DNA from: Pelagophyceae sp. CCMP2097
Taxonomy: Eukaryota; Sar; Pelagophyceae
DNA: 14,405 nucleotides
Assembly (NCBI GenBank): GCA_026770575.1
Contig: MU657415.1
Coordinates: 11,360 to 25,764, forward strand
Direction of reading: 5' to 3'
Below are positions 1 to 8,912 of the stretch, piece after piece (within the stretch, counting starts at the first letter, position 1; every line of letters starts with the position of its first letter). The notes beneath the pieces were generated by a model. The model was not told the origin of the DNA. It did no database searches and saw nothing but the letters and a program-made list of their open reading frames with translations. A program made the translations under genes and the position numbers.

Positions 1-8
1 AGTGACGA

Positions 9-310
9 GGACAACGCGACGAGGACAACGCTTTGAGCCGGTCGCGGCGCGCGCGCAACGGACGTTTTGAGCCGGTCGCGGCGCGAGCGCAACGGACGCC
101 GCCCGAGGAGCGGAGCGACGAGGACAACGCGACGAGGACAACACGACGAGAGTGGGGGGTCCGGGGGGTCTCCCCCCGGCACCGCGAGAGACAGTCCGGG
201 GCCGGCGGACGGGCCTTCGCCACTGGGGTCGTCGCTGCGGGGCAGTAGTACTAGGGACAACGCGACGAGGACAACGCTTTGAGCCGGTCGCGGCGCGCGC
301 GCAACGGACG
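9..310. repeat. GC-rich minisatellite-like repeat cluster
   Basis: A 56-nt block at 9-64 recurs without a mismatch at 255-310 (offset 246). Inside it, a 34-nt unit containing TTTGAGCCGGTCGCGGCG repeats in tandem (about 32-65 and 66-99; the second copy has one C-to-A change, GCGCGC to GCGAGC). A 14-nt unit, GACGAGGACAACGC, is tandemly repeated at about 4-30, again at 117-148 (degenerate) and at 254-280. The 106 nt between (149-254) are G/C runs. Stop-interrupted reading frames here are low-complexity Arg/Gly/Ala and show no protein-like character. Nested direct repeats of this kind fit a minisatellite or the edge of a dispersed repeat cut by the window boundary. Confidence 0.75.
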
Positions 311-650
311 CCACCCAAGTCGTGACGCCACAAGTCCGAGTGGCATCGCGATCGCAGCCCATCAAACGGTCCGTCCCGGACAAAAATTACAACCAGCCCG
401 TCCCGGACGGAGATTCTAAACACCTTCCATCGCCCGTCGCGCCCTCCACGGGACCCCTCCGAACTGACTACCCTCGCCCACGACCGACCTACCCTCGCCC
501 ACGACCTCACCGAATCCCTCTTATACACCAGCTCCGAAGCCCGGCGACCCCTATAGGCGGACGCTCACAAACCGTTTTGTTCGGTTCGCTCGACGGGCGC
601 GCGCGCGAGGTTGCGGCGCGTCCCCTGGCGTCGCGGGCCCGCGCGGTGCG
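311..650. other. Non-coding spacer with 21-nt tandem repeat and possible promoter
   Basis: No convincing gene is seen here. An 18-nt string, CTACCCTCGCCCACGACC, occurs at 468-485 and again at 489-506 (period 21). CGTCCCGGAC recurs at about 371-380 and 388-398. TTATACA at 521-527 and CCTATAGG near 549 are AT-rich islands roughly 100-130 nt before the first plausible start codons (651, 660) of the downstream plus-strand gene, so they could be promoter elements. That assignment is weak and rests only on position. Confidence 0.35.
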
Positions 651-2163
651 ATGCCGGGCATGGCGTTTGACGACGACGGCATGGACGGCCTCTCGGACGT
701 GATGCGCACGGCGCTGCTGCGGCCCGCCAGCGGCTCCCCAGCGATGCGCCTCTTCGACAAGGCGCGGCGCAGACTCCTCGCCCAGTGCTCGGTGCGTGCC
801 GGGGCGCCATGCATGTCCGTCGACGCGTCGCATGGCAGTCGACGCGTCGCGTATGTCATGTCGAATCGTAGGACCGCGCGCCGCTGACGACCTCTGCAGA
901 ACCAAAAGTGCAGCTCGCGTGCACGTTCAACACCTTGGAGCATGCATCTCGCGCTCTGCCACCGGGCGGGTCGCGCGAGCTGCCGGGCGCGCTGGTCGTG
1001 CTCTTCGACTTTTACGCGAAACTGCAGACGCCCCAGGCGCAAATGGCGCAAAAGGCTTTGACCTATGCAGAAATCCAGCACTGCAACGAGCGCCTCTCCT
1101 TCTTCGAGATGCTCTGCTTCTGCCGCGACTCGCGCATCGTCCCAGACCTTGTCCCGAAGCAAACTTTGGATTACGTCTGGAAGCTGTCCACTCTCAAGAG
1201 GAGCGGCCGCGGCGCGCCGACTTCGCACACTACCACATCTCTAAAAGACGTGGGCCTCGACTTGGAGGAATTCATCCACGTGCTCCTGCGCGTCGCTCTA
1301 GTAGGCTTTGCAGAGGCGGCTTTGGGGCAGCCGCGCCTGGCCATTTCCAAGTTCGCCGCGTTCTTGAATCTCGGCAGCGTCGGCCACGCCAAGCTCTTCG
1401 TCCGCACGACGGGCCGCGAGACGCAGAGGCGCGTCAACTTTCGGTCTGCCGGCGAGCTGGAAAGAGGCGGCGGCTTACATTTGTTAGAGGAGCGGCGAGT
1501 GCATCAGAAGAGCAAGAAGCAGGCCCCGTCGGGTTCGGAAGACTACGTCACCGCGGACCAGCTCGCTAGAGTGCGGACGCAGGCCAAGGCTTCCGATTTG
1601 ACTTCCAACGCTGCAAGCAACCAGCTCTCTATAGTGCAAGAAGTGTGCCTCGCCCAATACGACCGAACCATGGCCGACGACCTCCGGCCCTTTTGCGTCG
1701 CGCAGGAGACGCACGCCTGGCGTGTATTCGACGACGCGGGAGGCCTTGACTTTGGCGAACTCGAACAGGGCAAGCGCTACACGGCGCGCCTGGAGATACA
1801 AAACGTGTCGCAGAACATTCTGGCGCTCACCAGCTTCTCAAAGCGCGGCAACATCTCCGAGAGCGTCAAGACCACGTTCGACCCGCTGCCGTGAGCAACC
1901 CGTTGGGGGGACCGTCGCGGGATGACAGTGATCACAGAGATGAGTCGCGGGCGGCATCGCAGAGGCGCCGGGACCGTCGTCCTTGGAAAGAGCGTCCCCG
2001 TCGTAGGTTCGCGCCCGGCCTGGCGCGCGTCATCGACGTGACGCTGACGCCGGCTGCAAAAGGCGGCGAGTTTGTCGGGAGCCTCGACGTCGAGATCGGC
2101 GGCCATTCGGGCGCGCCCGTCTCGCTCGGCGTCCCAGTCTACTACCGCTGCCGCTCCGGCTGA
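651..2163 (+). CDS. Unnamed protein with C-terminal PapD/ASH-like domain
   Basis: Three exons: 651-795, 900-1890, 2007-2163, about 430 residues, stop TGA at 2161-2163. Intron 2 (1891-2006) is clear: GTGAGC donor, TCGTAG acceptor, and the split Pro codon rejoins DPLP to FAPGL. Intron 1 is less certain. Acceptor 899 has a branch-like CTGAC and a short pyrimidine tract but needs donor GTGCCG at 796; the alternative 792-871 (GTGCGT donor) also keeps frame. The start may be ATG 651 or 660. The middle contains the helical stretches SFFEMLCFCRDSRIVPDL and DLEEFIHVLLRVALVGF, which look like an EF-hand-style or helical-repeat domain. The C-terminus (last about 120 residues) has the alternating pattern of an immunoglobulin-like PapD/MSP/ASH sandwich: ARLEIQNVSQN, then APGLARVIDVTLTP, then a G-x-F-x-G-S-L strand. 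ASH-type domains are common in ciliary and centrosomal proteins, so a flagellar role is possible but only inferred. I do not recognise the specific family. Confidence 0.7.
819..850. repeat. 19-nt tandem repeat inside intron 1
   Basis: GTCGACGCGTCGC occurs at 819-831 and 838-850, a 19-nt period, inside the predicted first intron of the 651-2163 gene. CATG-rich sequence flanks both copies. It is probably a local duplication and no function is visible. Confidence 0.6.
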
Positions 2164-2280
2164 GCGACTGAAATGCGCTAATCATATGTCTTTCCCGAAG
2201 CACCTACCGCGGGAGGGCAGTCGGAGGGGGCTTACTCGAAAAAAAAGGGGGCTTACTTGGAACAAGGAAGCAGCGGGAGG

Positions 2281-2895
2281 TCAGGGCTTTTTGCTCGGGT
2301 CGAAGGCGGCGAGCATGGCCGGGAAGCCGCCGACGAAAGCGAGGGCGCCCGGGAGCGTGTTTGCGGAAACGGCCGGCGGAGAGCGCAGATACGTGCCGCG
2401 CTTCAAAACCGTCCTCGAGGGAAATGGACCGCAGCGCGACGCGGTTGCCGTTGTCGTACGTCGCGAAGAAGTCGATCTGCTCCACCGTCGGCGTGTCTTT
2501 GGCGGTCACGTTCGTCTTGTCCGTTCTCACTCTCGTAAACTCGCCTCCGTCCAAATGCGCCGCGCAATTGCGCAGCGCCGCCGCCGCGTCGCCGTCGAAT
2601 TCCGCCGCGGCGCGCAGGCGCTGCGCGATCTCGCCGATGGAGCCCGCGTCAGTGAGCGCGCCCTTGACGACGCCGCGCCAGACCTCTGCGGGGCCGTCGG
2701 CAAGGAACTTGACGTCGAACGCGGCGCCGCCCGCGGTGAGCTTGACGTTGAGCCGCGGTTCGGGTGTGAGGAGGACTCGTGCTCAAGGGTCTTCTCGATT
2801 CGCGCTTCGGCTGCCCCCAGCTGCCTCGACAACTCCGGCGCCCAAGCGTCGCAGCAGTCCGGCGACGCCGCAAATGTGATGCGGAACTCGGACAT
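2281..2895 (-). CDS. Unrecognised protein, coding signal broken by two frame changes
   Basis: Minus-strand coding begins at ATG 2895-2893 (MSEFRITFAASPDCCDAW), and the best C-terminus ends at TGA 2283-2281 (LAAFDPSKKP). Three frames are needed. Frame A runs from 2895 to about 2775. A second frame, open from 2782, gives TPEPRLNVKLTAGGAAF through VEQIDFFATYDNGNRVAL. The third starts near 2410 and gives GTYLRSPPAVSANTLPG to the stop. All three segments have the strong GC third-position bias of neighbouring genes. Each junction would be repaired by a single G (one missing near 2775-2780, one extra near 2410). I cannot find introns of this genome's usual size that restore frame. The product would be about 205 residues, probably soluble and alpha/beta, with no transmembrane stretch and no motif I recognise. 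It could be an intact gene with sequence errors, a recent pseudogene, or a gene with very small introns. It is convergent with the upstream 651-2163 gene (118-nt gap). Confidence 0.55.
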
Positions 2896-2896
2896 G

Positions 2897-3010
2897 CCGC
2901 GACGCCGACGACGCCGACGCCGACGACGCTACCTACGCCGCCAACGAAAGAGGACGAAGACGCCGACGCCGACGCTGACGACGATGACGACGATGCCGCC
3001 GACGCGACGA
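2897..3010. repeat. GAC/GCC triplet repeat tract
   Basis: Imperfect runs of GACGCC, GACGAC and GACGATGAC occupy about 2900-2935 and 2952-3009, directly upstream of the minus-strand start at 2895. Read on the plus strand they give an Asp/Ala run, but no credible gene uses that frame. This is simple-sequence DNA in the 5' region of the 2281-2895 gene. Confidence 0.7.
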
Positions 3011-3033
3011 GGAAAGGTCCAAAGAGCGTTCTT

Positions 3034-3080
3034 GGTTAGGATTCCTACCCTCAAACTTGTTCGGGACTAGGAATTCCTAG
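3034..3080. repeat. Pair of AT-rich palindromes between genes
   Basis: CTAGGAATTCCTAG at 3067-3080 is a perfect 14-nt palindrome. TAGGATTCCTA at 3038-3048, inside GGTTAGGATTCCTACC, is a near-palindromic relative about 30 nt upstream. They sit in one of the few AT-rich patches of the window, between the 3' end of the AP-3 delta gene and the 5' end of the 2281-2895 gene. They could be a dimeric regulator site for the latter gene or chance structure; the sequence alone cannot decide. Confidence 0.5.
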
Positions 3081-3314
3081 ATCTACCATCCGGAGACCGG
3101 CTGCCGGAGCGCGGCGGCGCGCAGGGCGACTCCGGGTCGCCCATCGTCGGTGCTCACGTTTCGATTGGGGTCCACCCAAAGGGAACTTTGGTCACGCAGA
3201 GTTTCGGCAAGGCCGCGGCGGAGCCGGCCTGGAGGCGAGTCCCACGGTGAATGCTTTTACTAAAATAAGGCTCCCGCGCTCCGGCGGGCCGCCCCGGCCG
3301 CTCGGCACCGGCGC

Positions 3315-6300
3315 TCAGGCGAGGTCGAGGAGCAGGAGCAGGTCGGCTACTGCGTTTGCGAGCGCCGCGTCCGTCGCCTTGATGTCCACCTTGAGCTTGC
3401 CGTCCTTTTGCTTGACGAGGAGCGCCAAGTGCGCGCCCGTGCGCGCACGCGCGTACATGGACGCCGACGCCGCCTGCCGCTCGACGATGTGCGCTTGCAG
3501 CAGTTTCGCCAGCACGGCAAGCGGGTCCGCGCAGGACGCGGGCACGGCGAGGCGCGCGGCGGCCCCGTGCCACTCGTGGCCGCCGAGCGTGGCGGCGAAC
3601 GCGGCAGGCGTCATGGCCTGTGGCGGCTCAAGGAGCTGCGCCGCGGGCACGCAGACGCTCACGTCGGCGCGGAAGAGCTCCGGGACGAGGCCCTCGACGT
3701 ACCACGCGGCCGCGCCGGCGACCTTGTACGCCGCGCCGGCCGGCGGGAGTTGCGCGACGCCGCGCGCCGTGCCGCCGACTGGCAGCGTCGACGCCAGTGC
3801 CGTGGTGACGCCGCCGAACGTGACAGAGGCGGAAGAGAAGAGGTCCGACTGCGAGGTATTCGTCAGCGCCACGTCGATGGAGGCGCCGTCGGCGAAACGG
3901 TACTCGGCGCGGATCCCGCCCTGCGTAAAGAGCGGCGCCCAGCCGCCCTTTGCCTTTGACGACGTCTTTTTCGAGGCCCGTTTCGCGGGCGCCGCCGGCG
4001 CCGCGCCGCCGCCGAGGAGGTCGAAGACGTCGCCGTTTTCGGCGACGGGCCTGCTTGGGGCCTGCGCGGCGGGCGCAGCGCCGCCGAGGTCGAGCAAGTC
4101 GAGCAAATTGCCAGAGTCGCGCACGGCCGTTTTCAAAGACTTGTCTTTCTTCTTCTTCGCGGGCGCGGGCGCGTCGTCGAGCAAGAGCAGCGAGGCTTCG
4201 GCCGGCGCCTTTTTCTTCTTCTTCTTGCCGTCGTCGGCCGCGTCTTTGGGCTTCTTCTTCTTCTTCTTCTCCCCAACCGCGGGCGCGGCGGCCGAGTCCA
4301 GCTTAAATACGGCCGTCGACGGCTGCGGCGTCTGGGAGACGACGCGGTGCTCGTTCTTCGGGATGAACTCGTCGGCGCGGAGCGGCGTTGTGATGTCGAC
4401 GTCGGCGAGGTCCGCCGAGTCGCGGCCGGCTTCGCGCCTCGCAGAGGGCTTCTTCTTCCGTGCTTTCTTCTCGTCGTCCGAGTCGACCCAGCCCGCCGGG
4501 TTGAGCTCGGAGACGTCGACGTCGGCCTTGTGCACGCGTCTGCGCCGCGGCGCGTCGTCGCCCGTGGCGCCCTTTTTCCCGCGCCGCTTGCCGCCGTCGT
4601 CGGCCCGGGCGCGGGTGGGCGCCTCGGCCTCTGGCGCGGCGGAGGAGAGGTAGAAGGGGTCACCCAAAGTGCCGGCGCTGTTTGCCTTTGCGCTCGTGGC
4701 GCGGACTGAGACGTTGGGCGCTTCCGGGTCCTTGATCTTCTCAAACGCACCGGCGTCATCCCCGGCGTCGTCAAAGCCGTCGGCGTCGTCGTCGTCCGCA
4801 AAGGGCGCGTCGACGAAGCGCACGCTAGCCCAGACGCGCCGCTCGGCCTCGTCGAACGGAAGAGACGCGGGGCTCTCCGAGACGTGCGCCGCCACGCGCG
4901 CAGAGTCGCGCTCCTCGAAGAACGACTTCATCACCGCCACCGTCGCCACGGACGCACCGAGGTCCATGCCATCGGGCGCGGGCACGCGCGCCTGGGCCTT
5001 TGGGTTCACAGGCGCCATCTTCTCCGCCGCCAGCGCCGCCAGCACGCCGGCGCACCGCCGCGCCGCCGCCACGTCCACGGCGCCGCCGCGCGCCAGGGCA
5101 CCAAAGGCCTCGAGGATGCCGCGCAGCGACGCCGCGCGCTCCTGGACCTCCATGTGCACGCTTTGCAAAAAAACATCGCCGCGCTTCGCCACCAGGTCCA
5201 GCGCCGCCGAAAGCTCGTCGTCGGAAACTTCCGTGGAACCGCAGGCCAGCGCGAGGACCTTTAAGGCGTTTTGCAAGTAGACATTTTGCACGCGCGGCGG
5301 CAGGTTCGCCACTCGAGGGTGCGTCAAAATGTCCACCAACTTCTCGTGGAGCCGCGCCTTAGGAAACGTGGGCCGCGGCGGCCCCACGCGCGCGGCGTCC
5401 GCGTCGTCTTCCTCGTCGTCGTCGTCGTCGTCTTCGTCTCCGGCGAGCGACGCGGCGTACTCCCCCGCGATCCACGCCGCCGCCGCGAGCACGTCGGCGA
5501 TGGACTCCAAGCCCTGGCCGCACGTGAGCTGGTCGTCCAGCAGGAGCACGACCATGTCGCGCGCGGCGTAGCGGCGGATGGGGCGGACGCGCATCGTCAC
5601 GTCCACCAGCTGCTCTGCCAGCAAACCACCGTGTTTGGACCCGCGCAGGTGCGCCAGCTGCACCAGCACACTCAAGTACCACGCAAAGTCGGACAAATAA
5701 GCGTACTTGTCGCGAGAGCACATAAAGACGATGCGCGAGATGAGCTCGTCGCGGTACGTGCCTGCACGTGCCGCGGTGAAAATTCACCCTCAAATTTCTC
5801 AGAACAGGGCGTTTTCATCGAAGCTTGCAGCGCATTTCGAACGCACCGTCGGCGCGCGCGACGTGCGAAAGCAGCTTGACGACGAGCTCTTCCAAGTTGC
5901 GCCGCGTGACCATGCCCGTGAGCAGCTCCAGCGCGCGCGTTCGAATGGTAATGTCGTCGTCGCTGAGGCAGAGGAGGACGAGCTCCTTGTGCTCCACGAC
6001 GGCCTTTGGGTGCGACTGCATCAGCTCGACGAATCCGACGAGGCCAAGGTACTTTAAATTTTGGTCCGCGTCCTCGATAAACCCGCGCAGGTGCTCCGCG
6101 CACAGCTTCACGATGCCGGGCACGTTGCGCGCCTCGGCACCGTCCGCCTTCTTCGTGAACCTAGACGCGGGGGTACGGTGGCAATCTCGCCGACGACGGC
6201 CGTCACGTGCCCGCGTTTCCCGAAAGGACGCGGCGTCCTTGCGGCAGGGCGCGCGTGAGCGTGTGGATGCACTCGTACTGGAGCGACTTTGCTTGCGTGT

Positions 6301-7314
6301 TCTGGATGATGGTGGCGAGGGGCTCCAAGAGCTTGCGCGCGAGGCGCGGCTCCTCGGGCACGAGCGAGCCGAGCAGCTTTACGACTTTGATGAGCATCCA
6401 ATTATTGGAAGACGTCGTGAGCAGGCGGAAGAACTGCGGCGCCATGCTGAGGTAGTTGCTCGGGTTCTTGTGGGCCAATTCGCAAATGACGTTCACCGCG
6501 CACGACGTCACCGCAGACTCCGGGTCCCCCAAGCGCTCCTTAAACTTGTCAAACGTCAGGCGCAGGCCGTGCGGGTACTGCATGAACAGCTTGAACATGG
6601 CCGACACCGCCTGAACGAGAAGCGTGGGCATTCGCCTTTTAGAGAGGCCGCACCTTGCGGAAAACGCACCTTCTTGCGGACGTAGGGTTTGGTGTGGGAC
6701 ATGAGGAGCACTGAATCGCCGAGCAAGTCGCGCGCGAGGTCTAGGGTGACGATGTTCGCGAGGCAGTTTACGGCCAGTCCGACCTCGTACTGCGACGTCG
6801 ACTGGAACTCCTTTTTGAGCAAATTCGTAGTCAGCAAAACTACGTCCGTGCTCTCGCTGAAGCACTGGCACGCCGCGAGGTAGCCGATGCGCTTGTGCGC
6901 GAAGCGCGCTTGCGACATGGTCTCCACGATGGCGAACGACGCCCAGCTCACGTCGTAGCCCATCATCTGCAGGTACCTGCGAGCGTAGCGTCGGCACTTC
7001 GGCGCCATGGCGGCCTGCGTCGCCCGAAAGCGGCCCCGCGGCTCCGAGGCCGCGGCTCTTCGCGCTCGGCGGCCCCGCGCCGCCGCACCCCGCCGGTTCG
7101 AACCGCCTCTTCCTGTTTCCCCGGCTCTTCGCGGGTCTCTCTACGGCGACGCTGGCTGCTACGTGAGCTTGCGCACGGCCTGAGCCTTGACGAAGGCATC
7201 GACGGACCGCAGCTCCTGTTTGCATTCTGCGATGCTCGTCGAGATGAAAGAAGACGGGTCGCGCTTGTGCGCGCGGATGCCCTTGACCAGGTCCTGCAGC
7301 GACTTTTCGAACAT
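3315..7314 (-). CDS. AP-3 complex subunit delta
   Basis: Large delta adaptin of the AP-3 complex, which sorts cargo from trans-Golgi/endosomes to lysosome- or vacuole-like organelles. Five exons on the minus strand: 7314-7163, 6976-6670, 6610-6207, 6160-5847, 5761-3315, giving 1207 residues (animal AP3D1 is about 1150). Introns: 6977-7162, 6611-6669, 6161-6206, 5762-5846, phases 2, 0, 2, 1. Splicing gives the family's N-terminus (MFEKSLQDLVKGIRAHKRD, then RKLTYLQMMGYDVSWASFAI), RFAHKRIGYLAA, YEVGLAVNCLANIVT, PYVRKKAV, LLTTSSNNWMLIK, FIEDADQNLKYLGL and DFAWYLSVLVQLA. Residues 1 to about 560 form the adaptin alpha-solenoid. A long Asp/Lys-rich hinge follows, with KKKKKK runs around 890-940 and LLDLLDL at about 945-951. 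A beta-rich ear ends the protein. The 46-nt third intron is unusually short and its exact donor is the least certain junction. The ATG at 7314 matches the conserved family start. Confidence 0.95.
7036..7055. repeat. Perfect GC hairpin in AP-3 delta intron 1
   Basis: CCGCGGC at 7036-7042 and GCCGCGG at 7049-7055 form a 7-bp stem with a 6-nt loop (TCCGAG) inside the first AP-3 delta intron. A second palindrome, CGGTTCGAACCG, lies at 7094-7105. The intron RNA should fold strongly. No other function is visible. Confidence 0.55.
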
Positions 7315-7528
7315 GGCCGACCGCCGACCCCCGGCGCGCCGCCGCGACCAGGGCCCAAAAGTCGAAGACGAGAGGCGAAGGCCGACTGGATCAGCAAAAG
7401 GGCCAATTCCAGATGTAAATCACTTGCAAACTGAAGGAACCGTTGAATACAAGAATGTTCCAACGGTCGTGCTATTATGCATCAAGAAATACAAGTCGTC
7501 GCTTCCAGAGGATTTTGATACGTATACG
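7315..7528. promoter_or_regulatory. Divergent promoter between AP-3 delta and serC
   Basis: 214 nt separate the two start codons (minus 7314, plus 7529), so both 5' UTRs and promoters must lie here. The AP-3 side is GC-rich; the serC-proximal half (about 7405-7528) is clearly AT-richer. An inverted repeat, ACCGTTG (7439-7445) and CAACGGT (7461-7467), brackets AATACAAGAATGTTC. No canonical TATA box is obvious; the nearest candidate is CTATTATGCATC around 7471-7482. The frame upstream of the serC ATG is open but has no other methionine, supporting 7529 as the start. Confidence 0.6.
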
Positions 7529-8912
7529 ATGGTGCAAGTCGTGTTCCAGAGGGCCGCGCAGCCGCTGCGCCGCCGCGCGCAGCAGCTCTACGCGCGCCGC
7601 GCCGCCTCGACGGCGCCGGCGCAGCGCCCGGACAACCCGAACTTTTCCAGCGGGTGAGTCTTCGCTGGATCGCCGGCGGCGGCGCGCCGACGCGGCCGCC
7701 TCCCTTTGGCGTGGGGCACGCCGCGAAAGCGAGGGCGGGATGCAGCGTGTGGTATGCCGCGAAAGCGGAGCCGCGGCACTGTGGACCCGCATTTATGGTT
7801 CCGTCGCGTAGTCGCGACCCTGGACGCTCGCCTCTAGGCCGTGCGCCAAGCGTCCGGGTTGGTCGCCGGCGGCGCTGTCGGGGGCGGTGCTGGGCCGGTC
7901 GCACCGGTCGAAGCTGGGCAAGACTCGCCTGGAGGAGTGCATCGAGCGCACGCGCGCGGTGCTCGGTGTGCCCGCGGACTACAAGATCGGCGTCGTGCCG
8001 GCTTCCGACACGGGCGCCATCGAGATGGCCATGTGGACCATGCTCGGCGCCAAGCCCGTGGACGTGTGCCACTGGGAGAGCTTTGGCAAGACGTGGTTCG
8101 CGGATATCAAGAAGCAGCTGAAGCTGGAAAACGTCCGCGAGTTCTCCGCCGACTACGGCTCGCTGCCTGCCTTGAAAGACACCTCGCCGGATCACGACGT
8201 CGTGTTTACGTACAACGGCACGACGTCTGGCGTCAAGGTCGACAACCTCGACTGGATCAGTAATGAGCGCACGGGCATCACGTTCAACGACGCCACGTCC
8301 GCCGTCTTCGCCATGGACGTCGACTGGTCCAAGGTCGACGTGACGACGTACTCGTGGCAAAAGGTCATGGGCGGGGAAGGGGCGCACGGCATGCTCATCC
8401 TCTCGCCGCGCGCCGTGGCCCGCCTCGAGTCCTTCACGCCGGACCGCGCCATGCCCAAGATTTTCCAGCTGACCAAGGGTGGCAAGCTCCTGGAAGGCAT
8501 CTTCAAGGGCGAGACGATTAACACGCCGTCGATGCTCTGTGTGGAGGACTACATCGACGCCCTCAAGTGGGCAGAGGGCCTCGGCGGCCTCCCGGGCCTC
8601 ATCAAGCGAAGCGAGGCCAACCTCGGCGCCATCGAGAAATGGGTCGCCGCCACGCCCTGGGCGCACTTTTTGGCCAAGGACAAGGCGACGCGGTCGAACA
8701 CGTCCGTCTGCCTGACGCTCGACGCCGACCCCGCTGTCGTGAAGAAGATGGTCTCCTTCCTCGAGGCCGAGAACGTGGCCTACGACATTGGGTCGTACCG
8801 CGACGCGCCGCCGGGCCTGCGCATCTGGTGCGGCGCCACCGTCGAGACGCGCGACGTTGAGCTCATGCTCCCGTGGATCGAGCACGCCTACCACACCTTC
8901 AACAAGGTCTAG
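7529..8912 (+). CDS. serC: Phosphoserine aminotransferase, mitochondrial-type presequence
   Basis: PLP-dependent enzyme converting 3-phosphohydroxypyruvate and glutamate to phosphoserine and 2-oxoglutarate, the second step of the phosphorylated serine pathway. Two exons, 7529-7653 and 7838-8912, encode 399 residues. The intron 7654-7837 (GTGAGT donor, CTCTAG acceptor, phase 2) rejoins [10 protein letters not shown] to PCAKRPGW, the family's N-terminal signature. Further hallmarks are [47 protein letters not shown], the Schiff-base motif [15 protein letters not shown] (lysine about residue 217), [10 protein letters not shown] and [20 protein letters not shown]. These belong to the long, alphaproteobacterial-like SerC type rather than the E. 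coli type. Residues 1 to about 32 are Arg/Ala/Gln-rich and lack acidic residues, as expected of a mitochondrial targeting peptide. The gene is head-to-head with AP-3 delta; the next plus-strand gene starts 275 nt downstream. The family call is secure; localisation is inferred. Confidence 0.95.
7721..7767. repeat. Duplicated CCGCGAAAGCG motif in serC intron
   Basis: CCGCGAAAGCG occurs at 7721-7731 and 7757-7767 (36 nt apart), and the second copy continues into GAGCCGCGGC. A close relative, CGAAAGCGGCCCCGCGGC, lies in AP-3 delta intron 1 (about 7025-7042), antisense to that gene. A looser one, CCGCGGGAAACGGACCGCGG, lies in the 9432-9665 intron. These may be remnants of a shared intron-borne repeat or composition-driven similarity. 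Confidence 0.5.

Noticed and set aside
9..310. CRISPR-like array at the left end
   Set aside because: Repeat units are nested and directly tandem, spacers are absent or themselves repetitive, no cas genes are present, and the context is eukaryotic.
322..702. 126-codon Pro/Arg-rich open frame
   Set aside because: Composition follows the 21-nt tandem repeat and GC skew, it overlaps the start of the 651-2163 gene in another frame, and it shows no conserved motif.
2072..3070. 332-codon plus-strand open frame ending in Arg-rich and Thr/Pro-rich repeats
   Set aside because: It overlaps the end of the ASH-like gene and runs antisense to the minus-strand coding segments through a triplet repeat; its composition is repeat-driven.
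3247..4653. 468-codon plus-strand open frame with polyphenylalanine runs
   Set aside because: The Phe runs are the complement of Lys-rich codons in the AP-3 delta hinge. It is a shadow of the recognised minus-strand gene.
6206..6250. Possibility that AP-3 delta continues unspliced at exon 3
   Set aside because: An in-frame TGA follows GGCAC immediately. The conserved FIEDADQNLKYLGL region resumes in another frame after a TAG acceptor, so an intron is required even though it is only 46 nt.
7094..7105. CGGTTCGAACCG, resembling a tRNA T-arm with TTCGAA
   Set aside because: No acceptor, D-arm or anticodon arm can be built on either strand around it, and it lies inside the AP-3 delta intron. It is simply a palindrome.
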